Part shown: positions 33,705 through 41,706 of the stretch, in pieces
Numbering within the stretch: the first letter of the stretch is position 1
Layout of the letters: each line of letters starts with the position of its first letter
Assembly (NCBI GenBank): GCA_003963435.1
Contig: RXJC01000071.1
Span: 57,510-121,509, forward strand
Direction: 5' to 3'
From: Bradyrhizobiaceae bacterium
GTDB taxonomy: Bacteria > Pseudomonadota > Alphaproteobacteria > Rhizobiales > Xanthobacteraceae
Length of the DNA stretch: 64,000 nucleotides
The notes under the pieces: generated by a model
What the model was told of the DNA's origin: nothing
The model's input: the letters and a program-made list of their open reading frames with translations, nothing else
The model's database searches: none
Position numbers and translations under genes: made by a program

Positions 33705-35654
33705 ATGTATGATAAGGACGTAGACCTCATCTGTAAGGTAAGCGAGAAAGTGGCTCGTCCGTACGCGCAAGAGATTGAAAAACTTACCGAAACGCTGGCG
33801 TGGGCCGGATCGGCATCGATCGACGATTTGGCTCGCGCAGTGCGAACGGCCGCGCTCGGCCCCCTGGTGGCCGTCGGCTCGGGCGGCTCACTCAGCGCCG
33901 CGCACTTCCTCGCTCAGGTCCACCAAAGTTTATCCGGCCAGCTTGGACAGACGGCGACCCCTTCCGAGTTGCTTAACGCGCCTGCGCCACGTTCAGCCGC
34001 GATTTGGCTCTTGAGCGCTGGTGGAAGCAACGTCGATATCAATGGTGCTTTCGACGACGCGGTGGCGCGCGAACCTCGCCAGCTTGCTGTCCTGTGCGGA
34101 CGCGCGCAAAGCCGATTGTCGGATACAGCGCAGCAGCACTCCTACTGCGATCTGCTGCTCTACGAGCTGCCAGCTGGCAAGGATGGCTTTCTGGCGACCA
34201 ATTCCCTCTTCGGCTTTTGCGCCCTGATCTTGCGGGCCTATCTGGCAGCGACCCAAGCAAGTGCCGACTGGGACGCCATTGAGCAGCAAATGTCTCGCCT
34301 GCTCTCAGTAGAAAATCAAACGATGTGGCGCAACTCCACCGAACACTTGTGGGGGCGGTCGACAACGGTCGTGCTGCACAGTCCGAATGCCCGAGTTGGT
34401 GCGATAGATCTGGAATCAAAATTCACCGAAGCAGCAATCGGGAACCTTCATTACGCTGATTGGCGAAACTTTGCGCACGGACGTCATCACTGGTTGGCTA
34501 AGCGTGGAAGAGAGAGCGCGATCATTGCACTCATCGGCGATGACGAACCGCTCGCGGAACGGACACTCGCCCTGATACCCGATGATATCCCGGTCTCTCG
34601 CCTCCGATTGCCTGGCCCACCGGAAGCGGCCTCCCTTGGCGCCCTCGCAGCGTCACTGCTGCTGACGGGATGGGCGGGCGAGGCCCGAGGCATAGATCCC
34701 GGCCGGCCGGGCGTCCCTGAATTCGGACGAAAGCTTTACGGTCTCCCGCTCAAGAAGTCCGCAAAATCGCGTCGTGACGCGGAGATTGCCGCGATCGAAC
34801 GAAAGGCCTTCGCATCGCATGCCCAGCTTGTCGAACGCGGGCAGCTTACGTTCTGGCAGAGCGCGTACAACGACTTTAACGAACGACTGCATGCAGCATC
34901 GTTTGCCGGCGCCGTGCTCGACTATGATGGCACAATCGTAGACGCGCGCGCGCGCACTCTGCCGCCTGAGAAAGACCTTGTGCAGATCGTTGTCCGCCTC
35001 ATCGAAGATGGCTTGGTCTTGGCCATCGCGACGGGACGCGGAAAATCGGTGCGCCTGTCTTTGCGCGAAGTCCTGCCGAAGCCAGTGTGGTCCAGGGTGA
35101 CGATCGGCTACTACAACGGTCTCGAGATCGCCCCCTTGAGCGAGGATGGTTCACCGAACGATACGACCCGGCCGACAGAGGCTCTGGCCGCGGTTGCCGC
35201 TCGTCTGCGAGCCCAACCGGAGGTCTCTCTCTGTGCGGAGCAGACGGATCGCGCGCACCAGATCACCTTGGAGCCCAAGCATTCGTTGCGAGAAGATCAT
35301 CTGTGGCTGCTCGCGCAGCAGGCAATTCTGTCGGAGGGGGCCAGCGGAGTTCGCGTCGTGCGATCCAGTCATTCGATCGACATTATCGACGCCAAGCGCG
35401 CCAAGGGAGCCGTCGTCGATGCAATGCGAAACCGGGTTGGGAACGGCGCCATACTATGCGTGGGCGATAGGGGACGCTGGCCGGGTAACGATCACGAATT
35501 GCTGGCCGAACCCCTTTCGCTGAGCGTTGACGAGGTCAATCTCGACCCTGCGACGTGTTGGCACCTGGGCTCCGAAGGATCCCGGGGGCCGTCGGTTCTG
35601 CTCGAATACCTGAGGAGGCTGCGTCCGCGCGACGGTCGTTTCCTGTGGGAATGA
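33705..35654 (+). CDS. Two-domain SIS sugar isomerase-like / HAD hydrolase protein
   Basis: No single named family covers the 649 residues. The first half is a double SIS fold: AVGSGGSLSAAHFLAQ with the Ser-rich phosphosugar loop, then DLESKFTEAAIGNLHYADWRNFAHGRHHW, like the second isomerase half of GlmS-type enzymes. The second half is a HAD phosphatase: LDYDGTIVDARA with the nucleophile Asp, AIATGRGKS, and CVGDRGRWPGNDHELL with motif IV acids. The pairing suggests isomerisation plus dephosphorylation of a sugar phosphate. ATG 33705 is preferred; a TTG at 33687 sits inside the LexA-type box. No ribosome site is evident. It is the first gene of the five-gene cassette. Confidence 0.75.
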   Translation: MYDKDVDLICKVSEKVARPYAQEIEKLTETLAWAGSASIDDLARAVRTAALGPLVAVGSGGSLSAAHFLAQVHQSLSGQLGQTATPSELLNAPAPRSAAIWLLSAGGSNVDINGAFDDAVAREPRQLAVLCGRAQSRLSDTAQQHSYCDLLLYELPAGKDGFLATNSLFGFCALILRAYLAATQASADWDAIEQQMSRLLSVENQTMWRNSTEHLWGRSTTVVLHSPNARVGAIDLESKFTEAAIGNLHYADWRNFAHGRHHWLAKRGRESAIIALIGDDEPLAERTLALIPDDIPVSRLRLPGPPEAASLGALAASLLLTGWAGEARGIDPGRPGVPEFGRKLYGLPLKKSAKSRRDAEIAAIERKAFASHAQLVERGQLTFWQSAYNDFNERLHAASFAGAVLDYDGTIVDARARTLPPEKDLVQIVVRLIEDGLVLAIATGRGKSVRLSLREVLPKPVWSRVTIGYYNGLEIAPLSEDGSPNDTTRPTEALAAVAARLRAQPEVSLCAEQTDRAHQITLEPKHSLREDHLWLLAQQAILSEGASGVRVVRSSHSIDIIDAKRAKGAVVDAMRNRVGNGAILCVGDRGRWPGNDHELLAEPLSLSVDEVNLDPATCWHLGSEGSRGPSVLLEYLRRLRPRDGRFLWE

Positions 35655-35739
35655 TCCGAAAAATCGACAATCGGGTCGCTCGATGCACACATAAGTTGTA
35701 ACTTAGCTGTCCAATTCGCCCCTGAAGGGAGCAGAGTAG

Positions 35740-36849
35740 ATGCCCGTCAGATCCCAGCGCGATGCCGAGCCAGCGCCGACTATCAGGTCGATGAAGGCGC
35801 GCGGTACGAAACAGGCCGGAAGCAAACGCCCTACCGCGTTCGGATCCGGCTTGATTGCGCTCGATCTCATCGTCAGTGCTGATTCGTCTTCGTCATTTCA
35901 GGCTCATGCTGGCGGGACGTGCGGCAATGTGCTCACCGTGCTCGCCTATCTGGGATGGGAGTCCTATCCGGTTGCGCGACTTGGCAACGATGCCGCCTCC
36001 CAGGTCTTACAGGCCGACATGAGCCGATGGGGCGTGCATCTTGATCATGCTCGCTGCACCCCCAGTGCTCACACCCCGATCATCGTGCAGCAGATCCGCC
36101 GCAAGCGCGACGGCACCCCCACCCATTCGTTTTCCTGGGCCTGCCCTCGTTGCGGCAAGCGACTACCCAGCTTCCAGCCGATCACCCGTACCGTAGTGGA
36201 TTCGATTGCGCCTCACCTTGCGTCGGCAAAGGTTTTCTTCATGGATCGCTTGTCGAGAGGCATTCTCGACCTGGCCGCTCTGGCTGCCAAGAATGGCGCC
36301 CTGATCATGTACGAGCCATCGGGCGTTGCCGAACCGCGACTGCTCCGGGAGGCGATCGAACTTGCTCACATCTTGAAATACGCGGATGCGCGTCTTTCGG
36401 AAATCGAGAGGGCATGGACCGAGCGCGCGGCAACAGCGATCGAGATTCAGACCATGGGCAACCGTGGACTTCGCTACCGGCATAAGCTTGGCAGCAAGCG
36501 AAGCAACTGGCTCAGCATTCCGGCCATAAATGCCCCTCGGCTGGTCGATACCTGCGGCTCCGGAGATTGGTTCAGCGCCGGCTTTCTCACCGAGATATTC
36601 AGACTGCAACCTGAGGGCTTGTCAAAATTGAAGGCTGCCCAACTGACGCAGGCGCTTCACTACGGTCAGGCGCTCGCTGCCTGGAACTGTGGTTTCGAGG
36701 GAGCTCGAGGCGGCATGTACGCCTCGACCAGAAACGCGTTTCAGAAGCAGATCGCAAAGTTGCTCGAGGGCGGCACCCCTGCTCTCCCGACATCCGCCAA
36801 AGCGACGGTCGAAGCCGAAAGTCTCGCCTGCCCCGCTTGCGTCGCGTGA
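35740..36849 (+). CDS. PfkB-family sugar/nucleoside kinase with zinc-ribbon-like insert
   Basis: The 369-residue protein has the ribokinase fold. The N-terminal strand GSGLIALDLIVSADS and the AGGTCGNVLTVLAYLGWESYPVARLGND segment bind substrate, and DTCGSGDWFSAGF (Asp 270 region) is the PfkB signature with the catalytic base and anion hole. Unusual are ACPRCGKRLPSF at residues 134-145 and a C-terminal CPAC at about 364, which together could form a zinc site. The first 30 residues are basic and probably disordered. AAGGGAGCAGAGTAG precedes the ATG. It lies 85 bases after the SIS-HAD gene and 21 before the PRTase-like gene, so a shared transcript is likely. Confidence 0.82.
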   Translation: MPVRSQRDAEPAPTIRSMKARGTKQAGSKRPTAFGSGLIALDLIVSADSSSSFQAHAGGTCGNVLTVLAYLGWESYPVARLGNDAASQVLQADMSRWGVHLDHARCTPSAHTPIIVQQIRRKRDGTPTHSFSWACPRCGKRLPSFQPITRTVVDSIAPHLASAKVFFMDRLSRGILDLAALAAKNGALIMYEPSGVAEPRLLREAIELAHILKYADARLSEIERAWTERAATAIEIQTMGNRGLRYRHKLGSKRSNWLSIPAINAPRLVDTCGSGDWFSAGFLTEIFRLQPEGLSKLKAAQLTQALHYGQALAAWNCGFEGARGGMYASTRNAFQKQIAKLLEGGTPALPTSAKATVEAESLACPACVA

Positions 36850-36870
36850 GGGCATCATCCCGGAGGAGGA

Positions 36871-37971
36871 ATGAAGGAAGAACTTGCGAAGGGCCTGCTC
36901 GCTCTGGTCATGGAGTGGGATGGGAATCGGCTCGCTCAGGAACTTCCGCGATTGGATCGGATGGCCCGCTTCAAGTACGACGAATATCAGCAATTCGGTC
37001 CAGGTCAAAAATTTCTCGAGGCTCTTTGCCTTTGGTTGCAGCAGTTCAGAACGACGACCGAGCGTGAAACCGCTTACGCCTTCGTGCGTGATCGCGTCGT
37101 CTTCGTTTCCGCAGCGGACATGCGTCATCTCGTCGAGTCCAGTTTCCCCGACGTTATCCGGCCCTCATTGATCACCGACGTAGCAGCCTCCATCGGAATC
37201 GCCCCCCACTGCATTACTGAAGTGATCCGTCATCCAGACTATAAACGCTCGCTTCGTCAGACGCTTTTCCTGGGGCTAAGCGATGGCTCGAGGATGGATA
37301 TCTTTCGGCGAGCAGCTTCCCTGGACAATGAGCAAGTCTGGCAGGCTTACGAGATCGGCAAGCCGAAATCAGCGGGTATGCTCAAGGATTTGCAATCATC
37401 TCTTGGCGACGCGAATGCACAGTTTGCTCGGATTGTCCTGATCGACGACTTTTCAGCGAGCGGAATTTCCTACATCCGTAAAGAAAAAGATCAGTGGAAG
37501 GGCAAGCTGGTCAAGGCATTGAAGCAATTTCAGCCCGGCGAAGACGCCTCCTGTCTGATCGAATACTCAACGATCAAGATGCAAATCGTTCTCTATGTGG
37601 CGACCAAGGCAGCCGTCGATTACATCGGCAGCCAGTTAGCCCTCTACTGCGAGGAGCAATCCGTTCCGGTACCTAGCATAACCGCGGTCTACGAGCTTGC
37701 TCCAGACATGGCGCTTGCCTCGCCCCGCGACAAGGAGTTTCTTGCACTGGTCGATTCCGACACTTACTATCGAACGCGCCCGCTCGACGAGCATGAGGCG
37801 AAAGGCGGAACAGACACCATCAAGCGCGGGTTTGCAGCTTGTGCCTTGCCTTTGGTCCTTGCGCATAATTGTCCCAACAACAGCATTTATCTCCTCTGGG
37901 CCGATCCTCTCGAAGTCGGTAGTGCTCGTGGCCTCTTCCCGCGCATCGTGCGTCATCGCGAGGCCTTATAG
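36871..37971 (+). CDS. Phosphoribosyltransferase-like protein (conflict-system type)
   Basis: The 366-residue protein has a helical N-terminal region and a central RFARIVLIDDFSASGISYIR segment (about 185-205). This resembles the PRPP-binding loop of type I phosphoribosyltransferases (hydrophobic stretch, two acids, then a small-residue loop). Another conserved-looking stretch is FLGLSDGSRMDIFRRA. From memory, such PRTase-like proteins are catalogued beside ORC/CDC6-like ATPases in surveys of prokaryotic conflict systems; I cannot verify this here. The ATG follows GGAGGAGGA. The stop shares one base with the GTG of the ATPase gene. Reaction and substrate are unknown. Confidence 0.65.
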   Translation: MKEELAKGLLALVMEWDGNRLAQELPRLDRMARFKYDEYQQFGPGQKFLEALCLWLQQFRTTTERETAYAFVRDRVVFVSAADMRHLVESSFPDVIRPSLITDVAASIGIAPHCITEVIRHPDYKRSLRQTLFLGLSDGSRMDIFRRAASLDNEQVWQAYEIGKPKSAGMLKDLQSSLGDANAQFARIVLIDDFSASGISYIRKEKDQWKGKLVKALKQFQPGEDASCLIEYSTIKMQIVLYVATKAAVDYIGSQLALYCEEQSVPVPSITAVYELAPDMALASPRDKEFLALVDSDTYYRTRPLDEHEAKGGTDTIKRGFAACALPLVLAHNCPNNSIYLLWADPLEVGSARGLFPRIVRHREAL

Positions 37972-39887
37972 TGGCTCGGAACGCTTTTGCCATCCGGACC
38001 TCCGAGACATCCTCGCCGGACGAGATTTTCTCGCGATACTTCGCGCCCGAAGTGCTGAGCATCCTCCCTCAGGATCTGTTCGCCACAAGTGCGCTGGTGC
38101 TGCGGAGCGCCCCTGGCGGGGGCAAAACATCGCTTTTGCGGATATTCACTCCGGGTCCTCTGATTCAGGTCATTCGTAATCGACATCTCTCACCGCACGA
38201 CGAAATTCATCGAAGCCTGGCCCAGCTCGGTGTGGTCGACGAGGCGACGGCGCTCGCGTTCGGAATCCTCGTTCCCTGCGCCAGTGGATACGCCGAAATC
38301 GGCCCTCAACTCGAAGAACGGACGTCGCGCGCGCTTTTTCGCGCTTTGGTGAATGCTCGCGTCATCCTCCGGACGCTGCGAGCGCTGTGCACGCTCCATG
38401 ATCTCGAGTATCCCAACGGCTTGGGCACGATCACCTGCGAGTACGCGGCCTCGTTGTTCGACGAGGGACCTATTCCGCGAACCGCCGACCTCAGCGTCCT
38501 GCGCGCATGGGCCGAGGACGTCGAATCTCGCTGCTTCGCTCAACTCGACGCCATCGGGAACACATCCGTCGACCTGCCTCTCCACTTGCAGTTCGATGCT
38601 GTGCTGTGGCTGTCGCAGGTGTCGTTCGTCATTCATGGCAGGGCCGTAGCGGCAAAGCCAATCGTTATGTTCGACGACGTCCACCGGCTCCGGCCGTGGC
38701 AAAGAACGCTGCTGTACAGCGAACTACTTGACCACCGGCAGGGTGCTTCCGTCTGGTTTGCCGAACGAACCTATGTGATCAATCCTTCCGAGCTTCTGAC
38801 AGGCGCGATCCCGCGGCGCGACTACGAAGAAGTGCGCATGGAGCAGGCTTGGAGCACCGCAAAACCCAAGCAGTACCTGAACTTTGTGACGTCGATTGCA
38901 AATCGCCGCATGGCGCAGATGCGCACCGATCTGGAAAGCTTCGGCGACTATCTTTCAAACACCGTCACGGACTACGCGACTCAAGACAAAATCGCAAAAG
39001 CCTTGCCAGAGATAGAACGGAGGGTTCGCGCCCTGGCCAGTGGTAGCGGGCTCTTTGACGAGTGGATCGCAAGCGCGGCTTCCGCGGCGGCAGAGCCTTT
39101 CGATAAGGCCATCGAATGGACCCGAATAGGCATTCTCATCACGCGTGAGAAGCAGAAGGTTCAAGCGTCCCTGGATTTGGCGCCTCTCTCTGACGACGAT
39201 CTGGAAGCTCGAACAGGCTCCGGCGTGCCGGCCGCTGCAGAGAGGTTTGTCTGCAACAAGCTCGACGTACCCTATTTCTACGGAATAGAACGCGTGGTGC
39301 GCCTCAGCTCCTATAACGTCGAGGAGTTTCTCCAGATCTGCGCGGTCCTGTATGACCATATTTATGCGCAAAAAATCACGCGCTCCCGCGGCAGTGGCCC
39401 GGTATCGGTCAGCGCAAAACTCCAGAACGACGCCCTGACCAAACTTGCCGAGAAGAGGTTCAAAGAGCTGCCCCGCCTGTTCGCGCTGGGCCCCCAGGCG
39501 CAAAGACTCATCGAAGCAATCGGCCTCATGTGCCGTGAGAAGACCTACGAGCCCAACGCGCCCTATGCACCGGGCGTCACGGGCATTGCCCTTTCCACGC
39601 AGGATCGCGAGGCGCTGGTGCAAGCTGGGCGCGACGGTCCTGGCAACCCGTATTTCGAACTCGCCTCCACAATCAGCTCTTGCGTGGCGCAAAATCTGTT
39701 TGAAGTGCGAGACAATCACAAGCAAGACAACAAGACGTGGGTCGTCCTGTATCTAAACCGGCTATTTTGCGCGCAATTTGATCTTGTCTATCACGTTGGC
39801 GGTTGGCAACGCGTCTCGCTTCGCCGCCTTCAGGATTGGTCGCGCGGGGTGGTTCCGCGGGCGAATGAAAAGATAACATTGGTCTGA
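37971..39887 (+). CDS. ORC/CDC6-like AAA+ ATPase of the cassette
   Basis: The 638-residue protein begins at GTG 37971, overlapping the previous stop. Walker A is SAPGGGKTSLLRIF (about residue 46) and Walker B is PIVMFDDVHRL (about 231-238), with a likely sensor segment QGASVWFAERTYV after it. The C-terminal half is helical, with SSYNVEEFLQICAVLYDHIY and VSLRRLQDWSRG, and might carry a winged helix. The arrangement resembles ORC/CDC6-like STAND or AAA+ ATPases that act as sensors or scaffolds in conflict systems. It is locked between the PRTase-like and the last gene (gap of four bases), so the three probably form a complex. Confidence 0.68.
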   Translation: MARNAFAIRTSETSSPDEIFSRYFAPEVLSILPQDLFATSALVLRSAPGGGKTSLLRIFTPGPLIQVIRNRHLSPHDEIHRSLAQLGVVDEATALAFGILVPCASGYAEIGPQLEERTSRALFRALVNARVILRTLRALCTLHDLEYPNGLGTITCEYAASLFDEGPIPRTADLSVLRAWAEDVESRCFAQLDAIGNTSVDLPLHLQFDAVLWLSQVSFVIHGRAVAAKPIVMFDDVHRLRPWQRTLLYSELLDHRQGASVWFAERTYVINPSELLTGAIPRRDYEEVRMEQAWSTAKPKQYLNFVTSIANRRMAQMRTDLESFGDYLSNTVTDYATQDKIAKALPEIERRVRALASGSGLFDEWIASAASAAAEPFDKAIEWTRIGILITREKQKVQASLDLAPLSDDDLEARTGSGVPAAAERFVCNKLDVPYFYGIERVVRLSSYNVEEFLQICAVLYDHIYAQKITRSRGSGPVSVSAKLQNDALTKLAEKRFKELPRLFALGPQAQRLIEAIGLMCREKTYEPNAPYAPGVTGIALSTQDREALVQAGRDGPGNPYFELASTISSCVAQNLFEVRDNHKQDNKTWVVLYLNRLFCAQFDLVYHVGGWQRVSLRRLQDWSRGVVPRANEKITLV

Positions 39888-39891
39888 CGAT

Positions 39892-41079
39892 ATGTGGTGG
39901 GACCCCTACAACCTATATCGAGCCGAGCAGTTCAGCGCGTTTTGGCGCAAGCATCTGGAGAACGGTGAGCGGAGGCTGCTGTTCATCGTCGGAGCCGGAT
40001 TCGATCCACGTGTGATGGGCCCCGCGAAAGAGATCATTACCTGCGCTCCTGACGCTACGCGCAAGTGTCTGGCAATCGACATGTCTGAGGGATATGGCAC
40101 GGACGCTGCTGCGTCCAAACTCGGCAGCAAGAACCTGACCGGCTTGAAAGCGTTGTTTCCTGCCGATCGACTTGAGGTCAGACATCTGGTTACGACAGAC
40201 GCGGACGGAATTAGAGACGTTTCACGAAGTGCAGCTGTTCTGTTTGCGGATTTTGAGACCTGGATTTCGGACTACACCGACATCGTTGTCGATATCAGCG
40301 CACTCCCTCGCCTGGTTTATCTCACTCTGCTCAATACGCTGCTCACCCACCTCGTGAAGCCGGCCTCCGAAACGCCACTTGGCTCAACAATCAATCTCCA
40401 TGTCGTTTATGCGGAATCAGCAGCGATTGACAGCGCCATTGCCAAGTTTGAGATCGACACAGATCTCGCACCTATCCAGAGCCTGGCAATCCGGCTCGAC
40501 GAAGAAGCTTCTTTGGGCTGGCCGGTCGTCTGGTTTCCGGTGCTGGCGGAGGACGTGCTCGAGCAGCTCACTCGCATCGGTGAGCGCACCAATCCCGATG
40601 AGATCTGCCCGGTACTACCCATTCAGTCCGCAGATGCTCGCCGCGGCGACAACATCATTAATGCCTTGGGAGAATTCCTGTTCGATCGCTACGATGTCGA
40701 TATCCGCGACATCTTGCGGGCGACCGAATGGAATCCGTTCCAACTCTATCGCTCGCTGATGCAGACGATGGCACGCTACGAGGACAGCCTCAAGCTCGCG
40801 GGCGGCGCAAAATTTGTCTTGTCGCCCTTGTCGAGCAAAGGCCTATCCATAGGATGCTTGCTGGCGGCCTTCGAGAAGCGGGCGACCGGCAATCGCGCAG
40901 GGGTCCGCGTCGGCATGGCGCACGTCGAATCCAGGCGGTATGAAGCGGTCAAGATACAATCGAATCCGAAGTATCAGCTCATTTCCGCCTGGGTCGCGGG
41001 TGAATGCTATAGTGTGACCTCACACAAAAAGCAGACCGAAGAAGTGCAGCAAGCGCTGATCGGCGCGGACGCCAAATGA
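39892..41079 (+). CDS. Unknown Rossmann-like protein closing the cassette
   Basis: No family is named with confidence. The 395-residue protein begins MWWDPYNLYRAEQFSAFWRK. It then has RLLFIVGAGFDPRVMG, a strand followed by a glycine-containing turn as in Rossmann-like folds, and near residue 130 DIVVDISALPRLVYLTLL, reminiscent of the D-I/S/T-x-x-P-R pattern seen in some CARF- and SIR2-like sensor or effector domains (inference). The C-terminal third (LSPLSSKGLSIGCLLAAFE) is also alpha/beta. It starts four bases after the ATPase stop. It could be the effector or ligand-binding partner of that ATPase. Confidence 0.6.
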   Translation: MWWDPYNLYRAEQFSAFWRKHLENGERRLLFIVGAGFDPRVMGPAKEIITCAPDATRKCLAIDMSEGYGTDAAASKLGSKNLTGLKALFPADRLEVRHLVTTDADGIRDVSRSAAVLFADFETWISDYTDIVVDISALPRLVYLTLLNTLLTHLVKPASETPLGSTINLHVVYAESAAIDSAIAKFEIDTDLAPIQSLAIRLDEEASLGWPVVWFPVLAEDVLEQLTRIGERTNPDEICPVLPIQSADARRGDNIINALGEFLFDRYDVDIRDILRATEWNPFQLYRSLMQTMARYEDSLKLAGGAKFVLSPLSSKGLSIGCLLAAFEKRATGNRAGVRVGMAHVESRRYEAVKIQSNPKYQLISAWVAGECYSVTSHKKQTEEVQQALIGADAK

Positions 41080-41097
41080 CAGTGCGGCCGATTCGAT

Positions 41098-41341
41098 CGA
41101 GGCGTCCCAAATCCGTTTCTGCACGGTGTCCAAGCGGAAGCGGGGCAATTGCCGCTCACGGCCCTGTCGCGAGCCGCACTTTCTGGCTAGCTCCGAAGGC
41201 CTTCGCTTCGTAAGAAGCGGCAAGCACAACGCCACCGCCGACGGCGATTGGTTTGCCGCGCAACGAAGGGTCAAGCAGCTGCTCTACCGAGGCTTAGAAG
41301 GCGTCCAGGTCCGCATGCAGGATGGTGGCTGTCGTTGCCAT
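41098..41341 (-). pseudogene. dinB: DNA polymerase IV (dinB) 5' remnant with a stop at the catalytic-loop tyrosine
   Basis: On the minus strand ATG 41341 begins MATTATILHADLDAF, the Y-family polymerase N-terminus with catalytic Asp residues. The next codon, normally Tyr, is TAA. Beyond it the frame continues [20 protein letters not shown] followed by [13 protein letters not shown], clearly dinB/Pol IV, before degenerating near 41190. Only the first 50 to 60 codons are recognisable, so the gene is dead and truncated. Its SOS box at 41386-41400 is intact. It is convergent with the five-gene cassette and was probably cut when that cassette or a neighbour arrived. Confidence 0.75.
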
Positions 41342-41385
41342 CCCGATCGTTCGCCCCGTGACGTTTCGAGGACGTTTTAGCGAAA

Positions 41386-41400
41386 GAACATAATGAGAAC
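41386..41400. promoter_or_regulatory. LexA-type SOS box (GAAC-N7-GAAC) of the dinB remnant
   Basis: GAACATAATGAGAAC fits the alphaproteobacterial LexA consensus exactly and lies 44 bases upstream of the dinB remnant start on the minus strand, where such a box is expected. Confidence 0.75.
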
Positions 41401-41471
41401 ATTCGTGGCGGGTGTCAAGCCACAGAGTGCGATCGAAGCGATGAATGGCGTCCTGATCCGAGTCGCCAAAT

Positions 41472-41642
41472 CTATTCTGCGGGAAGATTGGACAGCAGCG
41501 TCTTCGTCGCCTGAGAAGGTCGGCCAATACGGCGGTCATATTGCTCCGCCAGGTCCAGCAGCCTCCTTCTGGTGAAGGGGTCTGCCTTGTCCGCGAGATC
41601 CCGAACGATCTTGGCTCTGTCTCTCAAAAATTGTTCGTCCAC
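41472..41642 (-). CDS. Short conserved rhizobial-type hypothetical protein
   Basis: From a GTG at 41642 the 56-residue product reads MDEQFLRDRAKIVRDLADKA then DPFTRRRLLDLAEQYDRRIG. Short helical, charged proteins with this A-D-x-A-D-P-F-x-x-x-R-L-L-x-L-A core are common in Bradyrhizobium and relatives, without known function. The track start (TTG 41669) adds nine residues not typical of the group. It is not obviously part of an operon; panC lies upstream on the same strand after 65 bases. Confidence 0.6.
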   Translation of the reverse strand: MDEQFLRDRAKIVRDLADKADPFTRRRLLDLAEQYDRRIGRPSQATKTLLSNLPAE

Positions 41643-41706
41643 GAAAACACCAATCCACTGAAATCTCAATATGCTGCGCAGTTTTGTCGTTTGGCTTTGA
41701 ATTGCG

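Larger units (their letters stand above)
32985..33719. repeat. Right copy of the duplicated segment, split by a winged-helix remnant
   Basis: The parts 32985-33088 and 33646-33719 correspond to 22830-22950 and 22963-23034. On the left they are contiguous; here 557 bases carrying the truncated winged-helix gene lie between them. The shared core TGTTGAAAGCGGCGACAACT and the CCCTATTTGTTCTAT box are easy to see. The last shared bases reach the first codons of the SIS-HAD gene. Confidence 0.65.
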
